From contig JASJFT010000061.1 of assembly GCA_030770425.1 (NCBI GenBank), forward strand, positions 62,001 to 126,000: a DNA stretch of 64,000 bases. Direction: 5' to 3'. The notes under the pieces are model-generated. The model was not told where the DNA came from and searched no databases. It saw only the letters and a list, made by a program, of their open reading frames with translations. The DNA comes from Darksidea phi. Taxonomy: Eukaryota; Ascomycota; Dothideomycetes; Pleosporales; Lentitheciaceae. This document shows positions 11,235 through 21,957 of the stretch, one piece after another (the stretch's first letter is position 1; every line of letters begins with the position of its first letter). The position numbers and the translations under genes are program-made.

Positions 11235-12041
11235 TTATCGGCTCATGCCGTAGCGACGGCCACCCGAAAGCTTGAGAGAAATTCCGAAAGTAAACAGACT
11301 CTTCAACAGCCCCTCCCACAGACTGGCTTTGCGGTCGGTGATCGAATGAGACCTATTCTGGACAACATGTACCAACAAATGTTCCAAAGACACGATTTTG
11401 CTGGACCTGCCACAGAGGCAGAGATGCCACAAACGTCTGTTGGAACTCGCGACTTTTACCATGGTGGAAGAACTTCGGATAGAGCTGATGGTAGACTGTC
11501 AACATGAACAGAGCATTCCCAATCCGAAGATACTCGGTTGGCGAGAGCTCAATGGGGGTGATCTGAACCCATGGATTGACGAAGGTTTCCACTGTGGCGT
11601 TGAGACTCTGGACGTAGGGTCCTACTGCGATTTCACCCCTTCATAAAGATCCACCATGGCATTGAGGACTTCAAGCGAATCTTTCCTGTAGGGAAAGATA
11701 TGCGAGTTCCCGAAAAGGGCGTCAGTGAAGTCAATCGATTGGAGAAGGTCCAGTATGGCTGTAGCGTCCAAGTCGGTATGCTCGAGGTTGTGCAGCGCCC
11801 ACGAAGTCCGTGCATAGCCGTGCACAGGGCGGGGTAATTGCTCCAAGACTTGTTGGAGACATGACTCTGGGTATAGTAAGAAAAGGCTCCGGAAATGGGA
11901 CTGACCTGGAGGAGACGGCGGAGGGAGGTTAGGTCAAAGGACAAGCAACTGAAGCTCAGAAGGAAGTTTGGCCAGCGGAAGGGTAGGTCGCATCTGTCGC
12001 TTGAGACTAGGCGATGCTCTTCGTGTAGCGCTGCGAGCCAT
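11235..12041 (-). pseudogene. F-box protein pseudogene with several frameshifts
   Basis: Reading the minus strand from ATG 12041 gives a short basic leader and the start of an F-box (LAKLPSELQLLVL), then an in-frame TGA. The continuation of the F-box (DLTSLRRLLQV) sits in a second frame from about 11944. A third frame from about 11907 carries HFRSLFLLYPESC and runs on through LEQLPRPVHGYARTSWALHN to a stop near 11622. A further shift near 11640 leads to the segment SLNATVETFVNPWVQITPIE (to ~11353), and another to the last segment (11235 onward). No GT-AG introns of plausible size join these pieces. The likely ancestor was an F-box protein of ~270 aa or more recruiting substrates to SCF ubiquitin ligase. 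Clustered sequencing errors are the main alternative. Confidence 0.6.
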
Positions 12042-12186
12042 GGTCGAAGTGTGAGGGGAGGGAAAGGCTGCAGGATGCCTGATAGTGTATACCTCGGTGG
12101 AACTTCGGGTAATACTTGGCGTGAACTGGAGCTCAGCTACCAACAAACGCCTCTCGAACACATCTCACCCCGCCGCCACACACACG

Positions 12187-13473
12187 ATGCTCGTCTCCCT
12201 GACCGTCGGCAAGGTCGACGCAGGTGTCGCCGTCCTCCTGACCGAAGACAAACGCCTTGTACGCCCCCTCGTCCCTCCAATGGCTCCCCGCAGTGCTCCT
12301 ATCGCAGGCACACCCCTGCACCACAATCCATAGTCGCTCACCTTGCCACAGATCGAGTTCCCCTCTATTCTTCTACCGCCAGACATCTCCTCCGGAAGCA
12401 TCGTCGATATCACGGTTGCGCGGAACCACACCAAAGAGGCGGAGTCGGCCGCCGCATTCCACGCGCTTCAAAGCACCATCTTCCGCACCTTTGGCCAGCG
12501 CACGCCCTCTCCACCTGTTATTCGCTGTCGAAATGCCACACAAACATCGGTGGTTCTCGAGTGGGACCCTATCGACATTGCGACTGCCGAGCTACGAAGC
12601 CTGACGTTGTACCGGAACGGAAGCAAGGCGGGTACAATACCCAAACCCACCGAAGTGCACAGCACCAAGTTGAGCGGCCTGGCAGTGGACACGGAATATG
12701 TATTTCACTTGGTTCTACGCACGAGCGCGGGCACCTACAGCAGCGAGAAGCTCAAAGTGCAGACACACAAGATGACGGATCTGTCTGGTATCACGATAAC
12801 GCCCGGTCACATGCCCGCAGCGTTGAGAGACTCACTGCAGAAGTCGGCCGAGCGTATTGGTGCGAAGATTGTGGATACTGTCAGAATCGATACCACGCAC
12901 TTCGTGTGCACGGAAGGTAGAGGGCCCGCATGGGAGAAGGCGGTAGAGAACAACATTCCCGTGGTAGTGCCGGACTGGGTCAAGGGCTGCGAAAGGGAGG
13001 GCAGGATAGTGGGAGTGCGAGGTTACTATCTCAATGCGGATCCGCGACTGCGGCAAATTGGCCCTGGGCCGGGGCAGCAACAACCTCCGCAGCAACAGCC
13101 CAGAAGCCCCATGACAAGTCCACGAACAGAAGTAACTCCACCAACTCCGGAGAGACACACTGCAGAAGGCGATGGATACAATCCAGTTGCGCCCCCACCA
13201 CCCCCGAAGGATGATGGAGACGAAAAGAGCCAAGCTGTGACCCCACCTGAACCGAAATCCCAAGCGGAAGAGCAGAAAGTGAGAACAGAAGACCTGAAGC
13301 CTCCAGCTGAGGGGTCAGAAGAGGACAGTGACGAGGAAGACGATGTGGAGTCGAGCAATACCAAGGCGAAAGCGGCGGAGGCGGGTTTACCAATAAGGCA
13401 GAAACCACCGCCCGCTGCAGTTGAGGACGAGGATGATGACGACAAGGCCAGTTTCCAAGATATCAAGCTCTAG
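12187..13473 (+). CDS. CHS5: Chs5-like exomer component (FN3 and BRCT domains)
   Basis: Two exons, 12187-12258 and 12352-13473, with a 93-nt intron (GTACGC...CACAG), give 397 aa. Exon 1 encodes the typical Chs5 start MLVSLTVGKVDAGVAVLLTE and splices in phase to IEFPSILLPP. A fibronectin type III domain (~75-165, with VVLEWDPIDIATAELRSLTL) and a BRCT domain (~170-260, TDLSGITITPGHM... to VVVPDWVKGCEREG) follow. The C-terminal third is Pro/Gln- and acid-rich. In yeast, Chs5 with the ChAPs forms exomer, which carries chitin synthase III from the trans-Golgi to the plasma membrane; the FN3-BRCT unit binds Arf1. Without the first exon the conserved N-terminus would be missing, so the ATG at 12187 is preferred. 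Confidence 0.92.
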
Positions 13474-14434
13474 TGGGCAATGTGCAGGGCGAAAAGGGTG
13501 CATCTGTTCATTAGCAATGGGCGCATGGTCTGTGACATCGAGCGAGTAACGGTTATGTCTTGTAATTCAGAGCGATGGGTGCATTCGAAAATATCATTCC
13601 CAATCAACTAGGCACTCCAGTGCACCCGAAACATACTGACTGCAACTCTAACAAGAATACACAAATCTCCTGATATCTCGTATTTTTGTTTCAGAGCTGC
13701 CAGCTGTGCGATGGGTATTGGCCAATGGGCGCGGTCGCCGCATTTTTCTTCCATTAATGGCAATACGACACCTCAGTTGGATCATCTTAAACGAACCTTA
13801 CGGATGAAGACCACGCGCCTTGACTGCTTCAAAAATCTACGGCACTACTTCCCCATTATTCAAAGCCGACGCATCTGAAAAGCGGAACAGATATCGATGC
13901 CTAATCAGCGACCACTACCCTTGGCGAAAAAAATGGCCTCAGTTTTCGTTCTCTTATGCGTAAACAAAAAGTCCAAGAACCGCACACGCAGTCGTCCAAC
14001 CAGTCACCGACATTAAAGCCGGTCGCGGAAAACCTCAAAGAACTTCGAATATAATTACGATACAATTAATTGAAGATGCAGGTATGAAGCCAGCGAGAAC
14101 CCCGGACGGCAGCACTTGACGGTACAGATTACCGCGGGGTTAGTGAGTAGCCGATGCATATTGTTTTAGCCTAGAGACCGGCTTTGTCTCAAAAGATTGC
14201 AGAGAGCCTTATACTGCAGAGCTACGGCTGAGATTCATGCAGAATTTCAAGGTGTTGGATCCTGCTCCAAGCATCGAGATAATGGAGTGTGCAACAATGT
14301 CCCGTCAGTCGAATATGGTAAGAGCTGTGAACGCTAGCGCTCGCTTATCTTATCGCACACCCCTGCCAGGAAAAAACCCTTCTAACCCACAAAAACTTTG
14401 TACCCAATACATCGCGGAACAGGACAATTGAAGA
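13474..14434. other. Intergenic
   Basis: 961 bp between CHS5 and RMT2. It contains the 3' UTR of CHS5 and the RMT2 promoter. No RNA gene, repeat or domain-bearing frame seen. Confidence 0.5.
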
Positions 14435-15675
14435 ATGGCCGAGCAAGCATCTGAGGAGGATATTCTGCTCGCGAAGCGCATCATTGGTGCTGCTGAGCGT
14501 CACGATGTGCCCGCGCTCAAGATTCTACTGAAGGAAGGTTCAGCGAACGTCCAGGATCCTACCGCGACTGTTGCAACATCGCCTCTCCACGCCGCAATTG
14601 CATCATGTGGGAAGGTGGAAGACAACAGAGAGGCGGGTGACGACGCTGTTAAAACGGTTGAACTTCTGCTTGAGAACGGCGCGATTTGGAACGACTTGAA
14701 CAAGGAAGATGAAACGCCCGGGTGCATCGCACTTCGACTAGGTCAGAAGAAAATTTACCAGATCATGGTAGAAGCAGGAATCCGCGCAGAGCTTCTCTTT
14801 TCGAAACTAGAGGCGTTGGGTCTGGACGATGACGATGCGGACGTGGAAGACGAGGAGGAGGCACGTGAGGAGCATCCTGCAGCGAAGAAGCAGAAGGTGT
14901 CCGAGGATGAAGCACAGGCTATCCAGCGAAGGGTCGAAGAGCAAGTACTGGACGATGTATCGTTGGATAACAAAGCCTACTTGAGGAGTCAGTTACGGTA
15001 CAAGCCCGGTATACTACTCGACGAGAGTGACAACGCAGTCATGATGGACTGGGAAACGCAAATCATGCAGCGTCATGCCGAAACCATAATTCCCAAATCA
15101 GGCCTCAAGGTCATGAATGTGGGTCACGGCATGGGCATTGTCGACACCGCGATCCAGACACATGACCCGGCTGAGCATCACATCATCGAGGCGCATCCGC
15201 AAGTGCATCAGCGCCTCCGGGAGCAAGGCTGGTACGACAAGCCGAACGTTCACATCCACGAGGGAAGATGGCAAGATGTGCTGCCCAAGCTAGTTGCGCA
15301 AGGAGTTGTCTTAGACGGAATCTACTACGATACATTTGCGGAGGACTACAAGGCGCTCAAGGAGTTCTTTTCCGAATACGTTATCCAGCTTCTGGCTCCC
15401 GATGGGAAATTTGGGTGGTACAATGGTCTTGGTGCGGATAGGCAGATCTGCTATGACATCTACACAAAGGTAATGGCAGATAATGAACCGTGGAACCCGT
15501 CAAGCTGACTTTGTAGGTGGCGGAAATCGATCTGCATGAAGCCGGCTTTGACACCGCCTGGGAGGATATCGACGTCCCTTCAGGATTGCATGGTAGCAAA
15601 CAATGGGAGGGTACTAGGCGCCCGTACTGGACGATCGATGTCTACCGGTTGCCGATTAACACGTTCGTGAAGTGA
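14435..15675 (+). CDS. RMT2: Protein arginine N5-methyltransferase (type IV PRMT)
   Basis: Two exons, 14435-15469 and 15517-15675, joined in phase 0 across a 47-nt intron (GTAATG...TTGTAG), give 397 aa. The N-terminal ~125 residues are ankyrin-like (SPLHAAIASC, VELLLENGAIWNDLNKEDET). A Lys/Glu-rich linker with AAKKQK (~150) could be nuclear-targeting. The C-terminal half is a SAM-dependent methyltransferase: motif I is KVMNVGHGMGIVD, followed by HHIIEAHP (acidic ribose-binding residue) and GIYYDTFAEDY. Exon 2 supplies the final strands (TRRPYWTIDVYRLP). Yeast Rmt2 monomethylates the delta-nitrogen of Arg67 in ribosomal protein L12. The family normally has this ankyrin-plus-methyltransferase layout and about 400 residues, so the gene looks complete. 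Confidence 0.92.
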
Positions 15676-16945
15676 ATAGCGGAATATGGTGGTAATAGCT
15701 TCGAACATTGGATTCGCATCATAATCGTATGCCATACATTAGGAAGGGGGTGATGGCGAACAAGCATAGTAGCAGCAAAATGGCGCGTTTAACCGCCAGG
15801 CTGCGATTACCACTAATAATACTGCTGACCAAAGCTGCTTTTCCCACAGCCATCAGTCAAGGTGTGAAACACCAAAAACACTGCCCTCTCACTGCAGAAG
15901 CAGTTGACGCGGCCAGTGAGCATAGCACCCTGCTTCTACTTTCAACAAGTAGTGGCAAATTGTTTTCACACTCCTCACAACCACTTTCAATTCCACTGAT
16001 TCGCAATTCAATATTTGATTAATCAACGACCCCGAAAAAGGTCGAGTACCGATTTTTAACTGTGAGAGCACACTGACCGGGCTGGATGGTTTCTGAGGAT
16101 CCGTGCGGTCGTTAGCGTACCAACGTCATGGTGTAAGGGGTGGAAGTCGATCTTGCCGAAGACAAATCCGGCGTGGAGGACGCTTGCACAACGTTATCCT
16201 CGCCGACTACATCTCTGGGGTAGCTAAGTGTACTTTCGCAAGCCATCGGCAATCTGAACCCGTATTAGGCTATCTCGCCTTCGAGTGAAAGACACGTGCG
16301 CGCTCTGGACCATGGCGTCACCAACACGTGCGTAGCTAGGACATGTGGACGGCGAGTGCGCAGCGCGCGTTTGATCCCGAAATTCGCATGCCGTAGGGCA
16401 TCTACTCTCTCTAGGCAAGCCACACTCGCCGACATGCTCAGAGCTCCGGGAATACGGCTAGTCTTTCGCCGACATACCCAGAGCTCCGGGAATATGGCTA
16501 GTCTAGAGCCATGTTGTCCGCGGAGGCTTCGGCGACCTGTTGGCGCGCAGTTCACGGTATGTGTGCAACACGGCTTTCCTTCAAAAGGAATTCGTGATCG
16601 AAGCGGGGACGCTATACATGTACATCTCTTTGTCGTAGCACCGCGGTTTGCGGTCACGTGGGCCTTCGTTGACGCGTTGAGCAGAAGCTTACTAGCTGGT
16701 TTAGTCATATGCGCAAAATCCCAGCAGTACGGATCAAATGACAGCTCGACCTCCATCCGGAACGCTGGTGGCTACTCTAGAGCATTGGCATAAACATGGA
16801 GCCTTGGTTTAAAGTAAGGGTGTGTGGACCAGGCGAATGTTCGTCGTTGCACGGCAGATTCGTTAAGCAAACACGCACATGCGCATTCGAAAGACATTGC
16901 GTCCCGCCTTCCCACAGATTTCAACGAGACAGGCGATGAATCACT
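15676..16945. other. Intergenic with a 40-bp tandem duplication
   Basis: 1.27 kb. Apart from the duplication at 16426-16505 nothing is supported. Overlapping open frames on both strands at 16265-16793 (about 165 codons each) lack domain signals and mirror each other, which suggests base composition rather than coding. Confidence 0.45.
16426..16505. repeat. Two-copy 40-bp tandem duplication
   Basis: Two adjacent copies, 16426-16465 and 16466-16505, share the core CAGAGCTCCGGGAATA and GGCTAGTCT and differ at about four positions. The period is exactly 40 bp. It lies outside any supported gene. Confidence 0.8.
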
Positions 16946-18991
16946 ATGTTGTTGGTGCAGCGAATAGGGCCGGCCCAGGTGGAGGATATCGAGCGGAGAA
17001 TGGAAAACGAGCTGACGATGATGGAATGTGAGCGACCGCCAATAGTTCAAAGTCGTTCCGATCCGACGCCGTCCAGGCCTCAGGTCCGAGATAGCGACAT
17101 TAAAATAGATGAGGTATCGACTGGAGAGTGTGGAGACGCCATTCATGAGTCAACCTTCTCTAAGTTCTCAGTAACGACCGATCTTCGAGCGCCAACTCCA
17201 CGACAATCAGCTAGCACGTACCGCGACTCTCCCAACTCTTCAAGACCCAACTCACCATTTAGCGGCTCAAGACCGAGCTTGCCCCCCTCAGCCACTTCTA
17301 TGAATATTACAGTCGATATTCCTTCGGATCCGAAAATGGCCGATGCTCCAAGGCGGCCCTCTATCTTGACGCGCTTGAGGTGGTCTATCAGTACATCCGG
17401 ACTATCGCCACATGGCACTCGGAGATCTTCTGTGCAACCTTGCGACTTTCTATTACCTCCTGAACAACCCGAAAAACACTTCGTCGACTCCATTGGAATG
17501 GTGATCCCTGGCGTGTGCGATCGAAGTCGGTGTGTACATCCCTTAACGCACTTCGTTACAAACTGGAGATTGTGTGAGCCGATTGAGTACACCACAGCTT
17601 TGGCAGACCACGGCATTACGTACTCAGATTACAGCCGGTTGATTGCTGCGCTTGCGAACTTTCTCGATGAGATACCCAACGAACCTAGACGGAGCCTGGG
17701 ACTAGTCAGGCCGTGGTGGCACCCCGCGGGCTGGCAGGCACCACAAGACGATGACGCTAGTATTCGGGAAAATGTCCATGCTCAAGACGTTGTGCCTAAA
17801 CGTAATTCTACAAGCGAGTCCGAACAGCAATACAGGATAGCTTTGCAGCAAGCAGCGGCTTTGACCAAGCTCCTGGAAGAGATCAGCTGGAATTGGCAAC
17901 GGCGAGGGCTTCCGGTGATGGTGTGCGTTAGCTCATACTCGCTCTTCACACCGAACCGTATATCAGAATCATTCATCCAAATTCTACACGTGTCGCTCCA
18001 AGCCCCGACTCCTCTGAAGCCCTCCACAAAGTTTCGGACCTTGGCAAGATTATCTTTTATCGACCCTTTCGTTGTCACCAAGTCGGAAGAGCGCAGTGTC
18101 GCCGTGTCTCGAAATGAGCTCAACCGGAAAAGCAGGTCGCCTCCACCGCCATCAACTGGGAGCTTCATCCACCACCATCAGCAGCGTCATCTTCGTGATC
18201 GGGCGCGGCCATGGCCTCTCTGGCCAAACGCCATACCCTCGTGCCAGCGTGAGATAATGCATGGGTGTGCTGACCGTTACGGCGTCGATCCGTATTTTCG
18301 TGGGTGGATGCGAGCTAATGTCAATTCCGGTACAAGGTGCACGTCGTACGCGAAGTACATGATCGAGCGGGATGAAAATCCCTTCGTCAACACACGCCTG
18401 GCGTACTTTACCCCGCCCCGAAGACGAGCGCTCTTTCGGAACCTGCTCACCGTGGGGTCGACGAGCTGGAGCAGACAGAACCCAAGCGCCATGAACAGAA
18501 CAAATTACGAGCACAACCGTAGACTTGAATGTCGCAGGACGGTCGAACATGGTTCCAGGCTGAGAATCGTGAGTTTCGGCTTCCGACACCCAATCTACCC
18601 GCCCCACACGCCAGAGATGGAGGAGCTCGGTCTCAAATCGGAGGCTTATCAAACCATCATAGACCGCATTGAAGACATTCGCCAAAATTATAAATCGAGT
18701 ATCAAATCCTGCCTCCTACAATGTCCTACGACATGGAATAAGCTCCGTCACCGAAGCACCGAAGAAGCACTGGCAAAGGTCAGCGAGTACATCAGGCAAG
18801 TGAACGCGGTGGACCGGCGAATAGTGTGGACCATTGAAAAGATTCCGGGTGTGTATGATCGAGGATTTGGACGAGACAAGATGGAATGGGAAATCAGCGC
18901 CTGGAATAGAGAAGATCCGCTTGAATTGCTCATCCAGTTGGAGAAATGGGGAATTATTGAGAAGAGGCTGGATATTGGTGATGACGAATGA
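16946..18991 (+). CDS. Hypothetical protein, 681 aa
   Basis: Not recognised as a named family. The single open frame begins MLLVQRIGPAQVEDIERRM. Residues ~30-160 are Ser/Pro-rich and probably disordered. Residues ~175-340 look folded (FVTNWRLCEPIEYTTALADH, DYSRLIAALANFLDEIP). The middle contains a His-rich patch near residue 410 (FIHHHQQRHL). The C-terminal 130 residues are helical and charged, ending near WGIIEKRLDIGDDE. No signal peptide, membrane segment or catalytic motif is visible. The length and the folded-looking segments favour a real gene, but undetected introns and a later start (for example Met20) remain possible. Confidence 0.65.
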   Translation: MLLVQRIGPAQVEDIERRMENELTMMECERPPIVQSRSDPTPSRPQVRDSDIKIDEVSTGECGDAIHESTFSKFSVTTDLRAPTPRQSASTYRDSPNSSRPNSPFSGSRPSLPPSATSMNITVDIPSDPKMADAPRRPSILTRLRWSISTSGLSPHGTRRSSVQPCDFLLPPEQPEKHFVDSIGMVIPGVCDRSRCVHPLTHFVTNWRLCEPIEYTTALADHGITYSDYSRLIAALANFLDEIPNEPRRSLGLVRPWWHPAGWQAPQDDDASIRENVHAQDVVPKRNSTSESEQQYRIALQQAAALTKLLEEISWNWQRRGLPVMVCVSSYSLFTPNRISESFIQILHVSLQAPTPLKPSTKFRTLARLSFIDPFVVTKSEERSVAVSRNELNRKSRSPPPPSTGSFIHHHQQRHLRDRARPWPLWPNAIPSCQREIMHGCADRYGVDPYFRGWMRANVNSGTRCTSYAKYMIERDENPFVNTRLAYFTPPRRRALFRNLLTVGSTSWSRQNPSAMNRTNYEHNRRLECRRTVEHGSRLRIVSFGFRHPIYPPHTPEMEELGLKSEAYQTIIDRIEDIRQNYKSSIKSCLLQCPTTWNKLRHRSTEEALAKVSEYIRQVNAVDRRIVWTIEKIPGVYDRGFGRDKMEWEISAWNREDPLELLIQLEKWGIIEKRLDIGDDE

Positions 18992-19907
18992 GAGGAGAAC
19001 CACAATCTAGATGGAAGGTCGGGCAAAGCATCTTCCTGGCGATGTCCTGCAGGTGCAGGAGCAGCACGGTAATTGATTTCAAGTGACGAGCAAAATCTCG
19101 AAATGATATCTGTATGTGAGGTTAACGGACAAAGGAAAACTTGAGAGAAATTTTGTTTCGACTGCTTGCCATGTGGGTGGAATGCTCAAGCCTTTCAAAA
19201 GTTTGTACCCAAGGGTTTTAACGGCTGCTCTCTCAGCGTCATGCAAAACACTAGCTGGAGGCACTCGTTGTGTTGATTTCAGAAGACGGTCGATTTCCGC
19301 GGGTGCGTGTCTCGGCACACAGGTTCTGCATGCTGGACAGTAATCATACGGCGTGGTGTTGGAGCAGAGTTTGAGGCTTATCTGTGCAACGTGCGGTAAG
19401 CTACGCGGAAAAGCGCCGCGCCTTACCTAAGCGCCGCCAAATGCGTTGTACTATGAATTGCACATTGATAATAATTGATTACTGCATTATCGGACCTATT
19501 CCCCAGCCGTCTCATCCAACATGTGCGGTCATTTCGTACACGCACCGTAAACCTTGTGCCCTTGCGCCATTTCTACCAATGCCTCGTAACGAAGTACCGC
19601 TCATACGTTACGCGTCGTACGAACCCTCCTCACTACCTCGGCCTTATTTCGCTTTCCGGCACTTTGGCGGCGTGCACGCATTGCTAAGCGTTTGAAACGT
19701 CTTCATGCATTTCCTAATTTGGGACTTTGCGTCATCGTGAGGGCTAACATTGGAGCTCTCTGTGGGGCATATAAACCGCGACCAGTACCGCCCAAAATGA
19801 CAAACATCAACAGCAGCAGAGCACAGTATCGACTCAAGTACACCTTCTACATTCCAGAACTACCGCTTCTCTTTCGCATCTTAAACTCATAATTTGGCCA
19901 TTTCGAG
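18992..19907. other. Intergenic with promoter of the NmrA-like gene
   Basis: 916 bp. A TATA-like element lies at 19770-19775. Short frames in this stretch show no coding signal. Confidence 0.5.
19770..19775 (+). promoter_or_regulatory. TATA-like box of the NmrA-like gene
   Basis: TATAAA in the context GGCATATAAACC, 133-138 bp before the ATG at 19908. Confidence 0.4.
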
Positions 19908-20904
19908 ATGTCTGAGATCAAGAACGTTGTTATCATTGGGGTATGTTGCAATAGCTAGCCCCACATTCGTCACGTCTTTGCCCAACGGACATCAACATAC
20001 TACATCCAAACACAGTACTAACTCTGGACAGGCCAGCGGCAACCTCGGGCCTTCCGTCTTGAACGCCTTCTTAGACTCGGCTTTCAAAGTCACGGTCCTT
20101 TCCCGCGAAGGCTCCAACAGCACATTCCCCTCCGGCGTCAAAGTAGTCCGTGCCGACTACTCCTCCGTCGATTCCCTAACGACTGCTTTCAAAGACCAAG
20201 ATGCTGTTATTTCGCTCGTCGGTACCATGGGTTTCGATCAGCAGCAGAAGCTCATCGACGCCGCCATTGCCGCTGGGGTCAAACGCTTCCTTCCTTCCGA
20301 ATACGGCAGCAACACCCGTGATCAGCGCGTCCTAGATCAAGTCCCCATCTTCGCCCCTAAAGTCAACACAGTGAAGTATCTGAAGAGCAAGGAGGATAAG
20401 ATCAGCTGGAGCAGCGTAATCTGTGGGCCCTTCTTCGACTGGGGCCTCAAGACCGGCTTCATTGGCCTCGATGGCTCTAGCAAGACAGCAACGCTCATCG
20501 ACAATGGCAAAGCTACCTTCTCCTCCACCAGTCTCCGTCAAATCGGCCTCGCGGTTGTCAAGATCCTCGAAAAGCCAGAGCTCACCAAAAACCAGTACAT
20601 TTTCATCTCCTCGTTCAACACTACGCAGAGGGCGATTCTGGACGTTGCAGAGAAGATTACGGGCGAAAAATGGACTGTCAAGAATGTCAGCGGTAAGGGC
20701 ATCCTCGAGTCTGGAGCTGCGAAGATTCAAAAGGGCGACTTTAGCGGCGCGCTGGACTTGATTAGGGGTTCTGTTTTCTCCGAGGGCGATCTAGCAGACT
20801 TGAGGCCTGAAGGACTCTGGAATGAGAAATTGGGGCTGCCAAAGGAGGACTTCGAAGAGTCGATCAAGGCGGGGTTAGCCGGCAAGTTGGTAGGCGAAAA
20901 ATGA
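19908..20904 (+). CDS. NmrA-like / isoflavone-reductase-like NAD(P)-binding protein
   Basis: Exon 1 is 19908-19940 and exon 2 is 20032-20904, joined in phase 0 across a 91-nt intron with a clear TACTAAC branch site 8 nt before its CAG; the product has 301 aa. Splicing restores the Rossmann start MSEIKNVVIIGASGNLGPSV, whose G-x-S-G-x-x-G loop binds the NADP phosphate. The unspliced upstream frame starting at 19894 lacks this motif, so it is rejected as the N-terminus. Conserved family positions follow: DQDAVISLVG, AAGVKRFLPSEYG (SEYG signature) and the C-terminal substrate region. Relatives include CipA-type oxidoreductases and plant phenylcoumaran reductases; the substrate here is unknown. 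No cluster partner lies beside it. Confidence 0.85.
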
Positions 20905-21957
20905 GTGGATGAAGAAAAGGCCAATACGGCATTAAGACAGATTTATGAATGTACTTTTGCCAGTCTTGTTAGATAAATTGGACATCCAGACTTAGCCAGG
21001 ACAATATACTTCTTTCTCACAGAAAGCTAAGCGGCATTTCGATCCGGACTGGATACAAATAAGAGTAAGACAATGCATTGTTCCTAATCTTGTGTACGAT
21101 CATAGAAGATAAAATCTTCGGAGTCCCTCTCACCTATACATACACACCAGCAAAAGCACCCCAAAACCCCACAATGGTACGTAATGCCAAAGCATCGCCC
21201 TTCGCCGAAGCCAATGCTCTCCACACTATAGAAATTCGGTACATACGCTTACTCCCAGCGAGGTCCGTCCATCCATCGACCCCGCCCCATTCCAAATCTA
21301 GTATATCTCGGCGACTCTAGCATGCCCGGTGTTAACTGCAACTCTGCCGCTTAGCCACCTGGCGTGAATCCATCGCTCTTTGTTCCTGCGCCACACTTCG
21401 CCAACTGACGGCTTTGGTACCGGTGTGTCGGGAACGGTGCATTGTTCGCAGTGGTTTAAACTCAACTCAACATAGGGCTGTCAAGACCCGGCACGCCGAC
21501 TTAAGCCTTTTGATTGTACGTCCACGATAATTGGAGGGTTTGGCGAGGGTTGAAATCGGGCATCTGTTAGGACCTTTGACGCGGAGGCTGCCGGTACGGA
21601 GAAGATTGTGAGGAGCAGGTGGCGAGGTTTGATTAAGTTATGGGGCAGCAATGCAGCGTAAAGGAGGAGAGCTAATGCGGTAATATGAGAGCGTAAGTAA
21701 TTGTCGTGGGGCTGACACATTCGACCATGGCGCTAACATATTAAGATAAGTAGCACGTACTCGGCAGGCAGAAAGACAGAAACAGTAGACCAGTGTTGAG
21801 GAGAAAACAGTCTGATACCTACTCGACTGCTAAAGCGAAAACCGAAAGCCCATGATATACTGCGCCTTCCCATCCCAAAAGTTCCGCTTTAGCTATGTGC
21901 ACCTAGATACGCCCCATGCATGACGAGAAGTCAACGAAGACAATGTCGGGAGCGCCC
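20905..21957. other. Intergenic between convergent genes
   Basis: 1.05 kb between the NmrA-like gene and the BRCT gene on the opposite strand. Short frames only. Nothing supported. Confidence 0.5.

Noticed and set aside
16265..16793. Overlapping 165-codon frames on both strands
   Set aside because: Same-length open frames on both strands suggest composition bias; they span a tandem duplication and have no family match.
19894..20031. Upstream part of the 19894 frame of the NmrA-like gene
   Set aside because: It reads through an intron with a TACTAAC branch site; the spliced start at 19908 restores the Rossmann glycine motif.
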